DNA of 64,000 nucleotides from RUG11551 sp045586185 (GCA_045586185.1 JAZMZV010000274.1:7192-71191), one strand, 5' to 3'; shown: positions 26,864 through 36,401, counted from the first letter of the stretch. Translations and numbers: made by a program. The notes: generated by a model from the letters alone, not told the origin.

Positions 26864-29782
26864 CTATTCGACCTTTTCGCCGTCGGAGCCGGGGACGATG
26901 CGTATTATTTTGACGTTGTCGATATACGCCTTGCCGATTCCCGTCATTTCAAAACAAAGCTGAATTTTCCCTTCGCTGTCAGCAGTGCGATACATAACAA
27001 TCGGCTGCCAGCCAAGCGTTTTGATTACGCGTCTTGCCAGAACGTCGCCTGACTGAACGTCGTAGATTTTCAAACCGTCGACCGTGCATCGCAGCGGCTG
27101 AGGAAGACTGACCAGACACGTTATTTTGACTGTCTCAAACGGATCTACCTGAACGGTTGGAGAAAGAATTGTAACAGGCGATTTGTCCAGCAGGGCAATA
27201 ACGTTTTGCAGTCCAGGCGGAGTTTGAGCCGTCAAGCACAATCCGGACTTTCCTGAAAAAGCCGCCATCGGATTGATGTCTCCTTTAGCGGTAATTTGCG
27301 AATTGGGGTCGTCGTCCAGATACAACGCCCAGTTTGAGTTGAGAAATTCGTCCAGAGATTCAAAGTCTCCAGCGGGAAGCAGGTTGTCTCCCTGTTTGTA
27401 GTTTTGCATGTTCTGCTGCCAGAAGTGGAACAGCCTCATGGTTCTGAACGAAACGGCGGCAGGATGAAAATTCGGCTCTCGTCTTGTTCCGACAACGCCT
27501 GACCAGTAGGAATACTCCAGAATTCTCAGCGCGTTGGCGGCGTCACAGTTAAACGCGTCCGAATCCGACCAAAGGTTTTGGCTGATCGCCATGTTGGAAT
27601 GTTCTATCGCCGATACAGCGCTGTTAAATAGCGCGATTTCTTCTTTAGAGGCTTTGTTCGGATTGTACCACATCCGGAAATTCTCCAGACGATTTGCCGT
27701 CAGATCCCGGAATAAAACGGAAGTCCGTTTGCCGTTTGCTCTCAATCTGTTGTACAGACTTGAAATAACGGATGGATTTTGAGCTAACAGTATCATGGAC
27801 CAGTCCGCCTGAGAATCAAGATCAATGTTCATTCTTCCCGCCTGACGGTTGACGTTGAGCGGTTCAAGACCGTTGGGCGTAAGCCGATACGCCTGATACG
27901 TCGTTGGAATGCCGGGAATGTAAGCCGTTGCCGAGCGCGATGAACGTCCGCAAAGCGAATACTGGGCAAAATCCGGAATATACAGCGGCAGAGCCAGACG
28001 TCCTTTATTGGGAATGGTCAGCATGGTAAACCATAAATGCGAGTCCGACGTCTCAACGGGCGTTGGCTGCGCTCCCGCTGCGAAAAATGAGTCGACGATT
28101 GACAATCGAGAGTTGATCAGTTCCAAAGAGCGGCTTCGGTACTGCGAATCCGGGTCGTTGGAATTCAGCGGGGTTTGAGAATCAAAAAACAGACCTCTTA
28201 CCCCTGAACCCGCCGAAGCAAACGCCATCATTTGAAGCTGTTCGTAGGGAATTGCTTCAGGAAACTTTTCGTTTGGAAACATTGCTTTCCAGGACTGCGC
28301 CAGTTTAGCGTCCGGCTGCGTTTGAATAACGCATAGTCGCGGCATGCCCGGCTGAATCAGACAGGGAATGTCTCGATGCCAGCGCAAGTATTTTTCCATA
28401 TCCATGGACGAATAAATCGGATTGCGTTCGATAATCAGACTTTCCACCTGACGGCTATAGTCCCGAAAATTCTCTTCCGCCTGAGCAAAAATCGGACGAG
28501 CGACGTCCCGATCGCATTCGCGAATTCGGCGGCAAAGCTGGTTGGTCTGTTCGACGCTGACAGAATTCTTCGTCAGATTTCCCAGGTTCCAGGCGATTAC
28601 CCGATAGTATTTGTCGCCCCAAAACGTCGGCGAATAGTTTTTGAAGGAATCCTCTGTAAAGACGTCCCACTGCTGTTTGGTCAGCGGCGGCGGACAAATT
28701 ATCCACAAACCCTGTTCCTGAGCTTGAATCATCTGTCCTTCGGTGGGAACCTCGTCCATCCAAATGGTATTGAATCCCAGTTGACGAATAAAATCTAAAG
28801 GCTCTCCTCGATAATGAATCGCCCGAATAAAAAACATGGAATCGTTGACAAAGATGGAATCGCCGTTAACGTGAACGCTGAGCGTCTGATGATCGCCAGC
28901 AGGCGGATTTTGAGCGTTCGAATCTGCGTCCAGAGAGCTGAAGTCGTCAGCGGGATTGTTGTTATTGACGCTTTGAGGCGCGACAGGACTGGGGACGTCT
29001 TTTTTGTCGTTATTCAGATTACCCAGAGAGCCTTTGACGAAATCTCCTGGCGCAACCGGGATATAGCCCGTTATTTCCAAATCGTCAATCCAGAGGTTGA
29101 GTTCCCCTTCCCCGCCGTTGATATCCAAATACGCCATGTCATAATAGGCGTTTGTTACGTCGATGTTTCGTCCCATCTGACGCGAGATGTCTAACGCCTG
29201 TTTTTTAAGCAAATCCAGCGGACGGTCAATTCGAAGTTGCTGCCAGCTCCCGTTGAGCGAATACGTCCCGCCGGCAAGCAGAATGGACAGCGGCGCCGAC
29301 GGCGGAGCGCCCGGACGAGAGTCTTCCTGCGTCATGGGCAGAATGACCCGAAGCATAAACTGAAGCCCGGTTTTATTTGACTTAATATAAATCGTCGGAA
29401 GGACGTCGTCTGTAAGCCGTCCCGTTCCGACTTTCATTCCCATCATAACGGATTTGGCGTTAGCCGGAATCTGCAAAGAAATATACTCGCAGCCGCGCTT
29501 TCCGTATCCTTCCTGGGGAGAATACTTGTGCTCAATCGTTTTCAAATTGGGTTCCGCCGTCTCAACGTTCCAAACCGTCTGCGGCTGGTCGAACGAGAAT
29601 TTCCAACTCTGCTCATTTTTGCTATTGTTATTTTGAGCAAATAACGGACATGAAATATATACTGAGTAAACTGATAATAAAAGCAATGACAATAAGATTT
29701 TTGAGAGAATCTTGTTCGACATTCGAACTCGGATGTTGTTTCTTGTTTCAGAATTCTGATTTTTGCATTCTGGTATGCACAT
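26864..29782 (-). CDS. Large secreted glycoside hydrolase-like (TIM-barrel) protein
   Basis: The start at 29782 is chosen because AAGGAG lies nine bases upstream; it gives 972 residues. A frame from 29803 would begin before that site, and an ATG at 29722 begins directly at the signal peptide (ILSKILLSLLLLSVYSVYISCPLFAQ). After about 230 residues of beta-rich sequence comes a Ser/Asn/Pro linker. A domain then opens with FFIRAIHYRGEPLDFIRQLGFNTIWMDEVP, as in clan GH-A barrels, with AWNLGN further on. The last 150 residues (LPAGDFESLDEFLNSNW..) look like a carbohydrate-binding jelly roll. Catalytic acids cannot be assigned. It is probably periplasmic or surface-exposed. Confidence 0.7.
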   Translation of the reverse strand: MCIPECKNQNSETRNNIRVRMSNKILSKILLSLLLLSVYSVYISCPLFAQNNNSKNEQSWKFSFDQPQTVWNVETAEPNLKTIEHKYSPQEGYGKRGCEYISLQIPANAKSVMMGMKVGTGRLTDDVLPTIYIKSNKTGLQFMLRVILPMTQEDSRPGAPPSAPLSILLAGGTYSLNGSWQQLRIDRPLDLLKKQALDISRQMGRNIDVTNAYYDMAYLDINGGEGELNLWIDDLEITGYIPVAPGDFVKGSLGNLNNDKKDVPSPVAPQSVNNNNPADDFSSLDADSNAQNPPAGDHQTLSVHVNGDSIFVNDSMFFIRAIHYRGEPLDFIRQLGFNTIWMDEVPTEGQMIQAQEQGLWIICPPPLTKQQWDVFTEDSFKNYSPTFWGDKYYRVIAWNLGNLTKNSVSVEQTNQLCRRIRECDRDVARPIFAQAEENFRDYSRQVESLIIERNPIYSSMDMEKYLRWHRDIPCLIQPGMPRLCVIQTQPDAKLAQSWKAMFPNEKFPEAIPYEQLQMMAFASAGSGVRGLFFDSQTPLNSNDPDSQYRSRSLELINSRLSIVDSFFAAGAQPTPVETSDSHLWFTMLTIPNKGRLALPLYIPDFAQYSLCGRSSRSATAYIPGIPTTYQAYRLTPNGLEPLNVNRQAGRMNIDLDSQADWSMILLAQNPSVISSLYNRLRANGKRTSVLFRDLTANRLENFRMWYNPNKASKEEIALFNSAVSAIEHSNMAISQNLWSDSDAFNCDAANALRILEYSYWSGVVGTRREPNFHPAAVSFRTMRLFHFWQQNMQNYKQGDNLLPAGDFESLDEFLNSNWALYLDDDPNSQITAKGDINPMAAFSGKSGLCLTAQTPPGLQNVIALLDKSPVTILSPTVQVDPFETVKITCLVSLPQPLRCTVDGLKIYDVQSGDVLARRVIKTLGWQPIVMYRTADSEGKIQLCFEMTGIGKAYIDNVKIIRIVPGSDGEKVE

Positions 29783-30153
29783 AGTCAAATTCTCCTTGCT
29801 CATTTTGCAATGATTGTTGCCTATTTTGACACGATGTTTGATAAAATAAACAGTCTGGAAAATTCAAGCAAAGTTGTGTTGAAAAAAAACAACATGGGAA
29901 TCGTTCTAAATAAAAAAATCCCCAAAAAAAAGCAAAAATTCCCAAACGTTTCTGAAATCCTGTACTATACTCTTACCAAAGAATTTAATTTGACGCTAGA
30001 GCAATTTAACGATTATCTAATAATAATCCTGATTTGCCTGGCAAGAAATAATATGTAATGGACAATGGACAATATATTGTTCACTGTTATCAGATATTAT
30101 TATCCTTTATTTTTTATATTATTGTCCAATCCCCTAATTTCCTATTCCTAACC
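29783..30153. other. Divergent intergenic region
   Basis: This 371-base AT-rich spacer separates the secreted protein gene and the small gene at 30154. It has a weak minus-strand promoter candidate (TTGAAT, 16 bases, TTTATC near 29845-29875). At 30058-30135 there is a partial inverted repeat of ATGGACAATGGACAAT and ATTGTCCA words. An open frame at 29810-30058 looks random (Lys/Ile/Asn-rich, no Shine-Dalgarno). Confidence 0.6.
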
Positions 30154-30432
30154 ATGACTCAGGATTCGTTATCGCAGTGTCTTAATGAAACGGAAATGCC
30201 GTTGGAACTTAAAGACCTTTTTGAGGCCATCGAAAGTCTTCCAGATGAACATAAACAACGCTTAAAGCCGCTGGCGGAAAGAATCCTGGATGCGTCCAAA
30301 CGCCGCCGCAAAATTCTTTCTTTGGTTCAGGACGCTCTCAGTCAGCTTCGGCTTGACATGAAATATCTTGTCTTCGATCTGGAAGCCACTCGACGAGAAA
30401 GAGACGATTACCAAAGACAAATCAATGAATAA
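30154..30432 (+). CDS. Small conserved planctomycetal protein, function unknown
   Basis: The start at 30154 gives 92 residues; the frame extends upstream to 30058 but that part is AT-rich repeat sequence encoding an unlikely hydrophobic run. The protein is acidic at the N-terminus and then helical: LPDEHKQRLKPLAERILDASKRRRKILSLVQDALSQLRLDMKYLVFDLEATRRERD. I recall similar short proteins with LSQLRLDMKYL.FDLEATRRERD in other planctomycetes. The pattern suggests a coiled-coil or regulator-like cytoplasmic protein. No DNA-binding motif is clear. Confidence 0.6.
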   Translation: MTQDSLSQCLNETEMPLELKDLFEAIESLPDEHKQRLKPLAERILDASKRRRKILSLVQDALSQLRLDMKYLVFDLEATRRERDDYQRQINE

Positions 30433-30486
30433 TCGGTTTTCTAGTAGCATTTGCAAATAGATTCATATAGTATCAAATTGACTGTT

Positions 30487-30534
30487 AAAAATGGATAATG
30501 AAACTTAAGCTTGCGCGCTTCATTATCCATTTTT
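30487..30534. repeat. Perfect 16-bp inverted repeat with CTTGCGCG loop
   Basis: AAAAATGGATAATGAA (30487-30502) pairs perfectly with TTCATTATCCATTTTT (30519-30534). The 16-base loop is ACTTAAGCTTGCGCGC. It could also act as a terminator for the small gene upstream. Confidence 0.85.
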
Positions 30535-30566
30535 ACTTTTCAATATATTAATATTTATCTCCCCTC

Positions 30567-30595
30567 TTTACAATTTTATAGGAATGTTGTATAAT
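30567..30595 (+). promoter_or_regulatory. Candidate promoter of the VOC-like gene
   Basis: TTTACA (30567-30572) and TATAAT (30590-30595) are 17 bases apart. The leader is about 53 bases. Confidence 0.75.
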
Positions 30596-30654
30596 CATAG
30601 GAAAGTTTGACAGGTCAAACAATTGGTATGAATGATAAACAAGGAGATAAAACC

Positions 30655-30978
30655 ATGGCCCGAAAATTCCTTCATGTCGGCTGCGTTACGCACGACAAAA
30701 ACCTCCCCGGTCTGAACTACAATCAGATTTTGGACTGCTACTGTTCCGACCCATCCGCCAACGAACACAATATTGAATGGCTGTACTTCCCGGAAACCAG
30801 CCCGCTGGCGAAAACGGCTATTGCAACCACAACGCACATTGCCTACATGGTAGACGATCTGGAAGCCGCCGTTGCCGGCAAAGAAATGGTCTTGGAACCG
30901 ATCGAAGTCGGCCCCGGATTCAAAATTGCGTTCTTCTGGGAAGACGGCGCTTTGGTTGAAAACTGCCAGGCAAGCTGA
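30655..30978 (+). CDS. VOC/glyoxalase-fold small protein
   Basis: The ATG at 30655 has AAGGAG eight bases upstream and gives 107 residues; in-frame ATGs at 30607 and 30628 lie before that site. The sequence has one betaalphabetabetabeta unit of the vicinal oxygen chelate fold: FLHVGCVTHD at the start, IEWLYFPETSPLAK, TTHIAYMVDDLEAAVAGKEMVLEPIEVGPGFKIAFFWEDGALVE. A full glyoxalase needs two such units, so the protein may dimerise. Metal ligands cannot be assigned with certainty. Substrate unknown. It has its own promoter. Confidence 0.75.
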   Translation: MARKFLHVGCVTHDKNLPGLNYNQILDCYCSDPSANEHNIEWLYFPETSPLAKTAIATTTHIAYMVDDLEAAVAGKEMVLEPIEVGPGFKIAFFWEDGALVENCQAS

Positions 30979-31016
30979 GACGATAATCAGAAATAACAGA
31001 TTAAGGAACTCATTTA

Positions 31017-31092
31017 GGTGGAAAGTTAGGAGTTAGGAGTGAGGGGTTACGCTTCGCGTCCCTCTCTACTGCCTATTGCCTATACCCTATTT
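31017..31092. repeat. Composite inverted repeat before greA
   Basis: The left arm has AGGTGGAAAGTTAGGAGTTAGGAG words and the right arm has CTACTGCCTATTGCC words. The loop contains TTACGCTTCGCGTCC. Confidence 0.65.
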
Positions 31093-31149
31093 GCAGTTCC
31101 TGTTGAATATTAACATATTTCGAAATAAAACTAACACAGAGGCGTTAAA

Positions 31150-31626
31150 ATGGAAGAATTTCCTATGACTCGACAAGGATACGACAAACTCCGCGCTGAG
31201 TTGGAATACATGGAAAAGGTTGAAATGCCTGCAATCGTTGCGCGAATCGCTGCCGCCCGAGAAGAGGGCGACCTGAGCGAAAACGCCGAATATCACGGCG
31301 CGCGCGAAAGTCAGGGTCTGCTGGAAGCTAAAATGGGACAGCTGCGCTACAAGCTTTCCAACGCTAAAATCATTGACAAGAGCGAGCTTCCCTCAGATGA
31401 AGTCGTTTTCGGGTCTCAAGTTCGCGTTTACGACGAATACTTTGAAGAAGAAGTTACCTACACGATTGTCGGCGCCGGAGAAGAGGACTTTGACGAAAAT
31501 AAAATCCTCGTTTCCAGCCCCTTGGCTCAAGGACTGCTTGGAAAAAAGGTCGGAGACGTCGCCCAGGTAGACGCCCCTGCTGGAATCATCGAAATGAAAA
31601 TTCTGGAAATCATTCAGCCGGAATGA
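31150..31626 (+). CDS. greA: Transcription elongation factor GreA
   Basis: GreA stimulates cleavage of the nascent RNA in backtracked RNA polymerase. The 158-residue length is standard. The N-terminal coiled coil (MTRQGYDKLRAELEYMEKVEMPAIVARIAAAREEGDLSENAEY) carries the acidic tip residues in EEGDLSENAEYH, with Asp and Glu that reach the polymerase centre. The C-terminal FKBP-like domain has VFGSQVRVYDE, YTIVGAGEED, ISSPLAQ-like VSSPLAQGLLGKKVGD, and ends in MKILEI. GAGG lies eight bases before the ATG. It precedes cysC with a repeat between. Confidence 0.97.
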   Translation: MEEFPMTRQGYDKLRAELEYMEKVEMPAIVARIAAAREEGDLSENAEYHGARESQGLLEAKMGQLRYKLSNAKIIDKSELPSDEVVFGSQVRVYDEYFEEEVTYTIVGAGEEDFDENKILVSSPLAQGLLGKKVGDVAQVDAPAGIIEMKILEIIQPE

Positions 31627-31670
31627 GGAACTAGCTCTTAGCTAATAGCTAGAAGCTAATAGCTTTTTTT
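31627..31670. repeat. TAGCTAT-type repeat hairpin after greA
   Basis: Iterated AGCTAATAGCTAGAAGC words follow the greA stop and end in a T7 run, so it may also terminate greA transcripts. Confidence 0.6.
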
Positions 31671-31696
31671 ACTACTTTAACCCTAAAATTATAGCA

Positions 31697-32347
<651 letters not shown>

Positions 32348-32351
32348 GATT

Positions 32352-32473
32352 GTAAGCTGCTAGCTATTAGCTGCTAGCTGTTAGCTTGGTTTTTAGTTGT
32401 TCTTAGCGTTATTTTTAAAGCTGGAATCTAAAAACACAAAGCTGGAGGCTAGGAGCTAGAAGCTAAAAGCTAA
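32352..32473. repeat. Composite inverted repeat, TAGCTGC words
   Basis: The left arm 32352-32396 (TAAGCTGCTAGCTATTAGCT and on) pairs with the right arm 32420-32473 (AGCTGGAGGCTAGGAGCTAG and on). The loop holds TTCTTAGCGTTA. It lies between cysC and the ketoacyl synthase. Confidence 0.8.
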
Positions 32474-32508
32474 ATTCCGCGCCCATTTTCAACTGATATT
32501 TTAAGAGT

Positions 32509-33762
32509 ATGCAACATCCAATTCAGCGTCCGCGCGTTGTAATTACCGGCATCGGGCTAACCGCCCCCAATGGCAATACGCTTTCTGAATTCCGTCAAGC
32601 GCTTTTAGACGGCAAAAGCGGCATTCAGGAATACGAGATTCGCTATTTCGGCAAGACGCTGGCGGGAATTTGCAATTTCGACCCGTTGAAATATCAAAAG
32701 AAAAAGGACGTCCGCCGCGGCACGCGAGCCGGCTCGATTGGCGTCTACTGCGCTCACGAGGCGATTCAGGACAGCGCTCTTGACTGGGAAAACGTCGATA
32801 AATCCCGCGTCGGCGTTTACGTCGGCATTACAGAACACGGCAACGTCGAGACGGAAAACGAAGTTTACAATATCAGCCAGTTCAACTACGACTGTTCCAT
32901 CTGGACGCACCATCACAACCCCCGCACCGTTGCCAACAACCCGGCGGGCGAAATCAATTTGAACATGGGAATTACCGGACCGCATATCACCCTTGGCGCC
33001 GCTTGCGCTGCCGGGAACTGCGGTCTGGCGCACGGCTGTCAGATGCTGTGGCTGGACGAATGTGACGTCGCGATTTGCGGCGGCGTTTCAGAAAGCATTC
33101 ATACGTTTGGCATTTTCGCCGGGTTCAACTCTCAGGGCGCGCTGGCGAAGTCAGACAACCCTGCAACCGCGTGCCGCCCGTTCGATAAAGACAGAACCGG
33201 CATCGTCGTTTCCGAAGGCGGATGTCTTTTCACCGTAGAACGTCTTGACGACGCCTTGGCGCGAGGCGCAAAGATCTATGCGGAAATCGTCGGATTCGCC
33301 TCCAATACAGACGCGACAGACTTCGTTCTGCCCAACGCACAGCGTCAGGCGCAATGCGTCGAAATGGCGATTCGCCGCGCGGGAATCGAAAAGAATCAGA
33401 TTGACATCGTTTCCGCTCACGCAACGGGAACGTCCAGCGGCGACGCGGTTGAGTGCGAAGGGCTTCGCTCCGTGTTTGAAAACTGCCCCAACGTTCGCTT
33501 TAACGGCGCGAAAGGACACATCGGTCATTGCATGGGAGCCGCCGCCGCGCTGGAACTGGCAGGCAACATCCCGTCCTTTACAGACGGCTTGATTCACCCG
33601 GCAATCAACGTTGACAATCTCGACCCTGACTGTGACATTTTCGGCCAGCTGGTTCTCAACAAGCCGGAAAGACGAGAAAACGTCAACTACATTCTCAACA
33701 ATTCCTTTGGAATGTTAGGCATCAATTCATCCGTTATCGTTAAAAAATGGCAGGGAGAATAA
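32509..33762 (+). CDS. Beta-ketoacyl-ACP synthase (FabF-type KAS)
   Basis: The 417-residue protein has the thiolase fold of KAS II enzymes, which extend acyl chains on ACP. The catalytic Cys is residue 166 in LGAACAAGN, and the two catalytic His residues are near 304 (SAHATGTSSGD) and 340 (GHIGHCMGAAAALE). Other motifs are VVITGIGLTAPNG at the N-terminus and a closing NNSFGMLGINSS. The NNSFG...GINSS end, in place of NSFGFGGHN of FabF, suggests a specialised rather than housekeeping enzyme. It is followed by an ACP gene, an FAD oxidoreductase and an SDR, which together form a likely lipid or polyketide-like pathway. Confidence 0.93.
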   Translation: MQHPIQRPRVVITGIGLTAPNGNTLSEFRQALLDGKSGIQEYEIRYFGKTLAGICNFDPLKYQKKKDVRRGTRAGSIGVYCAHEAIQDSALDWENVDKSRVGVYVGITEHGNVETENEVYNISQFNYDCSIWTHHHNPRTVANNPAGEINLNMGITGPHITLGAACAAGNCGLAHGCQMLWLDECDVAICGGVSESIHTFGIFAGFNSQGALAKSDNPATACRPFDKDRTGIVVSEGGCLFTVERLDDALARGAKIYAEIVGFASNTDATDFVLPNAQRQAQCVEMAIRRAGIEKNQIDIVSAHATGTSSGDAVECEGLRSVFENCPNVRFNGAKGHIGHCMGAAAALELAGNIPSFTDGLIHPAINVDNLDPDCDIFGQLVLNKPERRENVNYILNNSFGMLGINSSVIVKKWQGE

Positions 33763-33797
33763 ACGCAATTCTTCTCTGACGTTTATATACATTTTCC

Positions 33798-33948
33798 ACT
33801 TGAAATTTCCCGAAATATGAGCTATTAGCTATTAGCTCCTAGCCGCTAGCTTGGTTATTCCTGATTCTTGCTATAACGCACGAATCAGGTTTATCAAGCT
33901 AATAGCTAGAAGCTAGCAGCTAGAGGCTTAATTTCGGAAAACTCAAGT
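33798..33948. repeat. Giant nested inverted repeat between KAS and ACP genes
   Basis: Three nested stems are visible: outer ACTTGAAATTTCCCGAAAT with ATTTCGGAAAACTCAAGT; middle GAGCTATTAGCTATTAGC (33819 on) with GCTAATAGCTAGAAGC (33898 on); inner CCTGATTC with GAATCAGG around TTGCTATAACGCAC. The total length is about 150 bases. Confidence 0.85.
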
Positions 33949-33987
33949 CGTATCAGTATATACCAACCTTAACCCTTTGATTTCATA

Positions 33988-34239
33988 ATGACACCTGCAG
34001 AAATTCGAGAAGCAGTTCTCAACATTTTGGAAGACATCACCCCGGACGAAGACCTTACCCAACTCAAGGACGACGTTCCTTTCCGCGAACAGCTGGAATT
34101 GGACTCGATGGACTTCTTAGACATCGTCATGGAACTCCGCAAGCGTTATCGCATTCAGATTCCGGAAAACGAGTATACCAACCTCGTTACGATGGATTCC
34201 ACGGTGAAGTATCTCACCCCCAAAATGGAAGAGCTTTAA
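33988..34239 (+). CDS. Acyl carrier protein
   Basis: The 83-residue acidic protein is an ACP. The phosphopantetheine attachment serine is residue 40 in LELDSMDFLDIV. The rest has the four-helix pattern: REAVLNILEDITPDED, FREQLELDSMDFLDIVMELRKRYRIQIPENEY and a last helix. It differs from a housekeeping AcpP (DSLDTVEL) at the motif, consistent with a dedicated pathway. It lies between the KAS gene and the FAD oxidoreductase, 29 bases from the latter. Confidence 0.93.
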   Translation: MTPAEIREAVLNILEDITPDEDLTQLKDDVPFREQLELDSMDFLDIVMELRKRYRIQIPENEYTNLVTMDSTVKYLTPKMEEL

Positions 34240-34268
34240 TCGAACTTTTTTCCTTCGCTTAAACTGAT

Positions 34269-35639
34269 ATGTATGACACAATCATCATCGGAGCGGGCAT
34301 GTCCGGTCTGGCGGCTGGCGTACGATTGGCGCACTACGACCAAAAGGTCTGTATTTTAGAGCGTCACAGCGTCGTCGGCGGTCTGAACTCATACTATCGT
34401 CAGCGAGGAAGAAATCACGACGTCGGGCTTCACGCCGTTACAAACTTTCAGCCCAAAGGCGTCAGAAAGGGACCGCTTGCCCGGCTTCTTAAACAGCTTC
34501 GTCTGGCGTGGGACGAGTTAGGGCTGGTTCCGCAGTCCGGGTCGTCTATTAGATTTCCCGACTTAACGCTGCGATTCAACAACGACTTTTCGCTGTTGGA
34601 ATCGGAGATTCGCAAACACTTCCCCAAAGAGACCGACGGGGTTCAAAAGCTCATCGGCGCGCTGGTCGATTACGACGATTTAGGGAAGACGGTTAACGTC
34701 TCTGCCCGCAGCGTCGTTAAAGAATATATCAAGTCCCCGCTTCTGACCGACATGCTCTTCTGCCCGTTGATGTACTACGGTTCTGCAATCGAAGACGACA
34801 TGGACTTCAACCAGTTCAGCATCATGTTCCGGTCGATCTTTCTGGAAGGTTTCGCCCGACCGATGGGCGGCGTCCGCGACCTGCTTTGCAAGCTGGTTAA
34901 CCGATTCAAAGAAGACGGCGGCGAGCTTCGCACCAAAGCGGGGGTCAAGCGTCTTTTGCAACGCGACAATCAGGTTTACGGCGTCGAACTGGACAACGGC
35001 GAAATTATCGAGTCCCGCCGCGTCCTGTCCTCCGCCGGCTGGCGCGAAACGCTGGGGTTATGCAATCCTGACACAGCCAAGCAGGACAAGCCCGGTCAGC
35101 TGGCGTTTGTCGAAACGATTTCTGTTCTGGACAAACAGCCCAAGCAGTTTGGACATAACGACACTATTGTTTTCTTTAACGACTCGCCCAAGTTCGCATA
35201 CCACAAGCCAGACGGTCTTGTCGACCTGAGATCCGGCGTCATTTGTTCGCCCAATAATTTCAATTACTCCCAGCCGCTGCAAGACAACGTTATCAGAATC
35301 ACCGCTCTTGCCAACTTTGAAAAATGGCATGGGCTGCCGCAAAAAGAGTACGCTCTGGAAAAGCTCCGCTGGTACGACCGGATTGCTCAGTCGGCAGCGC
35401 GGTTCGTTCCGGATTTTCGCGGCTCGGTTATCGATACCGACATGTTCACGCCAACCACCATTACCCGATTCACCGGGCACGAAAACGGCGCTATTTACGG
35501 CGCGCCGGTCAAGCAGTATTCCGGTCAGACGCCGATTAAAAATCTGTACGTCTGCGGAACGGACCAAGGCATGGTTGGAATTATCGGCTCGTTAGTTTCC
35601 GGAATCACGATTGCAAACCAGTATTGTCTGCAAGACTGA
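34269..35639 (+). CDS. CrtI/phytoene desaturase-like FAD oxidoreductase
   Basis: The 456-residue protein starts directly with an FAD-binding Rossmann motif, IIIGAGMSGLAAGVRLAHYDQKVCILERH, and then GGLNSYYRQRGRNHDVGLH, the pattern of phytoene desaturase and carotenoid isomerase relatives. A C-terminal FAD motif is LYVCGTDQGMVGIIGSLVSGITIANQ. No crtB or crtE gene is nearby; instead it sits after KAS and ACP genes, so the substrate may be an ACP-bound acyl chain. The 3' end lies 41 bases before the lipoprotein start. The carotenoid role is a family label only. Confidence 0.88.
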   Translation: MYDTIIIGAGMSGLAAGVRLAHYDQKVCILERHSVVGGLNSYYRQRGRNHDVGLHAVTNFQPKGVRKGPLARLLKQLRLAWDELGLVPQSGSSIRFPDLTLRFNNDFSLLESEIRKHFPKETDGVQKLIGALVDYDDLGKTVNVSARSVVKEYIKSPLLTDMLFCPLMYYGSAIEDDMDFNQFSIMFRSIFLEGFARPMGGVRDLLCKLVNRFKEDGGELRTKAGVKRLLQRDNQVYGVELDNGEIIESRRVLSSAGWRETLGLCNPDTAKQDKPGQLAFVETISVLDKQPKQFGHNDTIVFFNDSPKFAYHKPDGLVDLRSGVICSPNNFNYSQPLQDNVIRITALANFEKWHGLPQKEYALEKLRWYDRIAQSAARFVPDFRGSVIDTDMFTPTTITRFTGHENGAIYGAPVKQYSGQTPIKNLYVCGTDQGMVGIIGSLVSGITIANQYCLQD

Positions 35640-35680
35640 TTCTGTTTTCCCTTTGTAACAATCCTAAAAGGACAAACATC

Positions 35681-36250
35681 ATGAAAAAGGTTTTACTGTT
35701 GATTTTAGCGATTTCGTTATGCGTTTCCGTTATTGGCTGTTTTGGTCCGCGCCGTTCAAAGCGTCTTAAAGCGCCGTCCTACGATACGCAGGCAATTGCC
35801 AATGCAGCTATGAAGCAGTACGACCTCAACGGAGACGGGCAGATTTCCGGAGACGAACTGGACAAAGCCCCCAGCATCAAATACGCGTTTCCGAACTTGC
35901 CTGCTGTTACGTCAACCGAGATTGCCAATCGGGTTCGCATTTGGAAAGAATCCAGAATTGGGCTGCAAATCGCCAGCGTAAAATTTGTCAAAGACGGCAA
36001 ACCCGTTGACGACGCTCAGGTTACGGTTGCCTCCGAGGACTTCATGGGCGGAAACAAGATTCAGTTCACCGATACAACCAACGTTACCGGCGTTGTAACG
36101 CTTACCGCGCCCAACGAAGAAAACCTGCCGGGAGTGCCGTGCGGGTTCTATAAAATTGACGTTCAGTACAAAGGCAAAACGTACAATTTCGGAATCGAAG
36201 TTGGGGAAAACACCGGCGGAGACGCGCCAACCTTTGAACTGAAAGATTAA
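35681..36250 (+). CDS. EF-hand lipoprotein with transthyretin-like domain
   Basis: The start at 35681 follows AAAGGA and begins a lipoprotein signal (MKKVLLLILAISLCVSVIGC, Cys 20). A frame from 35624 would overlap the upstream gene. The 189-residue product has one EF-hand loop, DLNGDGQISGDEL near residues 48-60, for Ca2+. From about residue 105 it has a carboxypeptidase-regulatory or transthyretin-like beta domain: IASVKFVKDGKPVDDAQVTV, TTNVTGVVTLT, GFYKIDVQYKGKTYN. Planctomycetes have many such small secreted proteins. It sits between the FAD oxidoreductase and the SDR, but a link to that pathway is not evident. Confidence 0.85.
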   Translation: MKKVLLLILAISLCVSVIGCFGPRRSKRLKAPSYDTQAIANAAMKQYDLNGDGQISGDELDKAPSIKYAFPNLPAVTSTEIANRVRIWKESRIGLQIASVKFVKDGKPVDDAQVTVASEDFMGGNKIQFTDTTNVTGVVTLTAPNEENLPGVPCGFYKIDVQYKGKTYNFGIEVGENTGGDAPTFELKD

Positions 36251-36302
36251 ATGCTTCGCTAGTTTCAGCAAGTCTGGACTCATCAGTGATAATTGGTTAA
36301 TC

Positions 36303-36390
36303 AAGTTGCGAGAGACGAGTTGCGAGTTGCGAGAAACGCAAGCGCCTCACAAAATTCTCTCGCTACTCGCCACTCGCAACTCGCAACTTA
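36303..36390. repeat. Composite inverted repeat, GTTGCGA words, ACGCAAGCGC loop
   Basis: AAGTTGCGAGAGACGAGTTG (36303 on, to 36334) pairs with CACTCGCAACTCGCAACTT (to 36390). The loop is ACGCAAGCGCCTCACAAAATT. It lies directly before the SDR start. Confidence 0.85.
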
Positions 36391-36401
36391 CTTATACAAC
36401 T

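Noticed and set aside
29810..30058. An 82-codon frame between divergent genes
   Set aside because: No Shine-Dalgarno, Lys/Ile/Asn-rich composition expected from AT-rich DNA, and overlap with likely promoter sequence.
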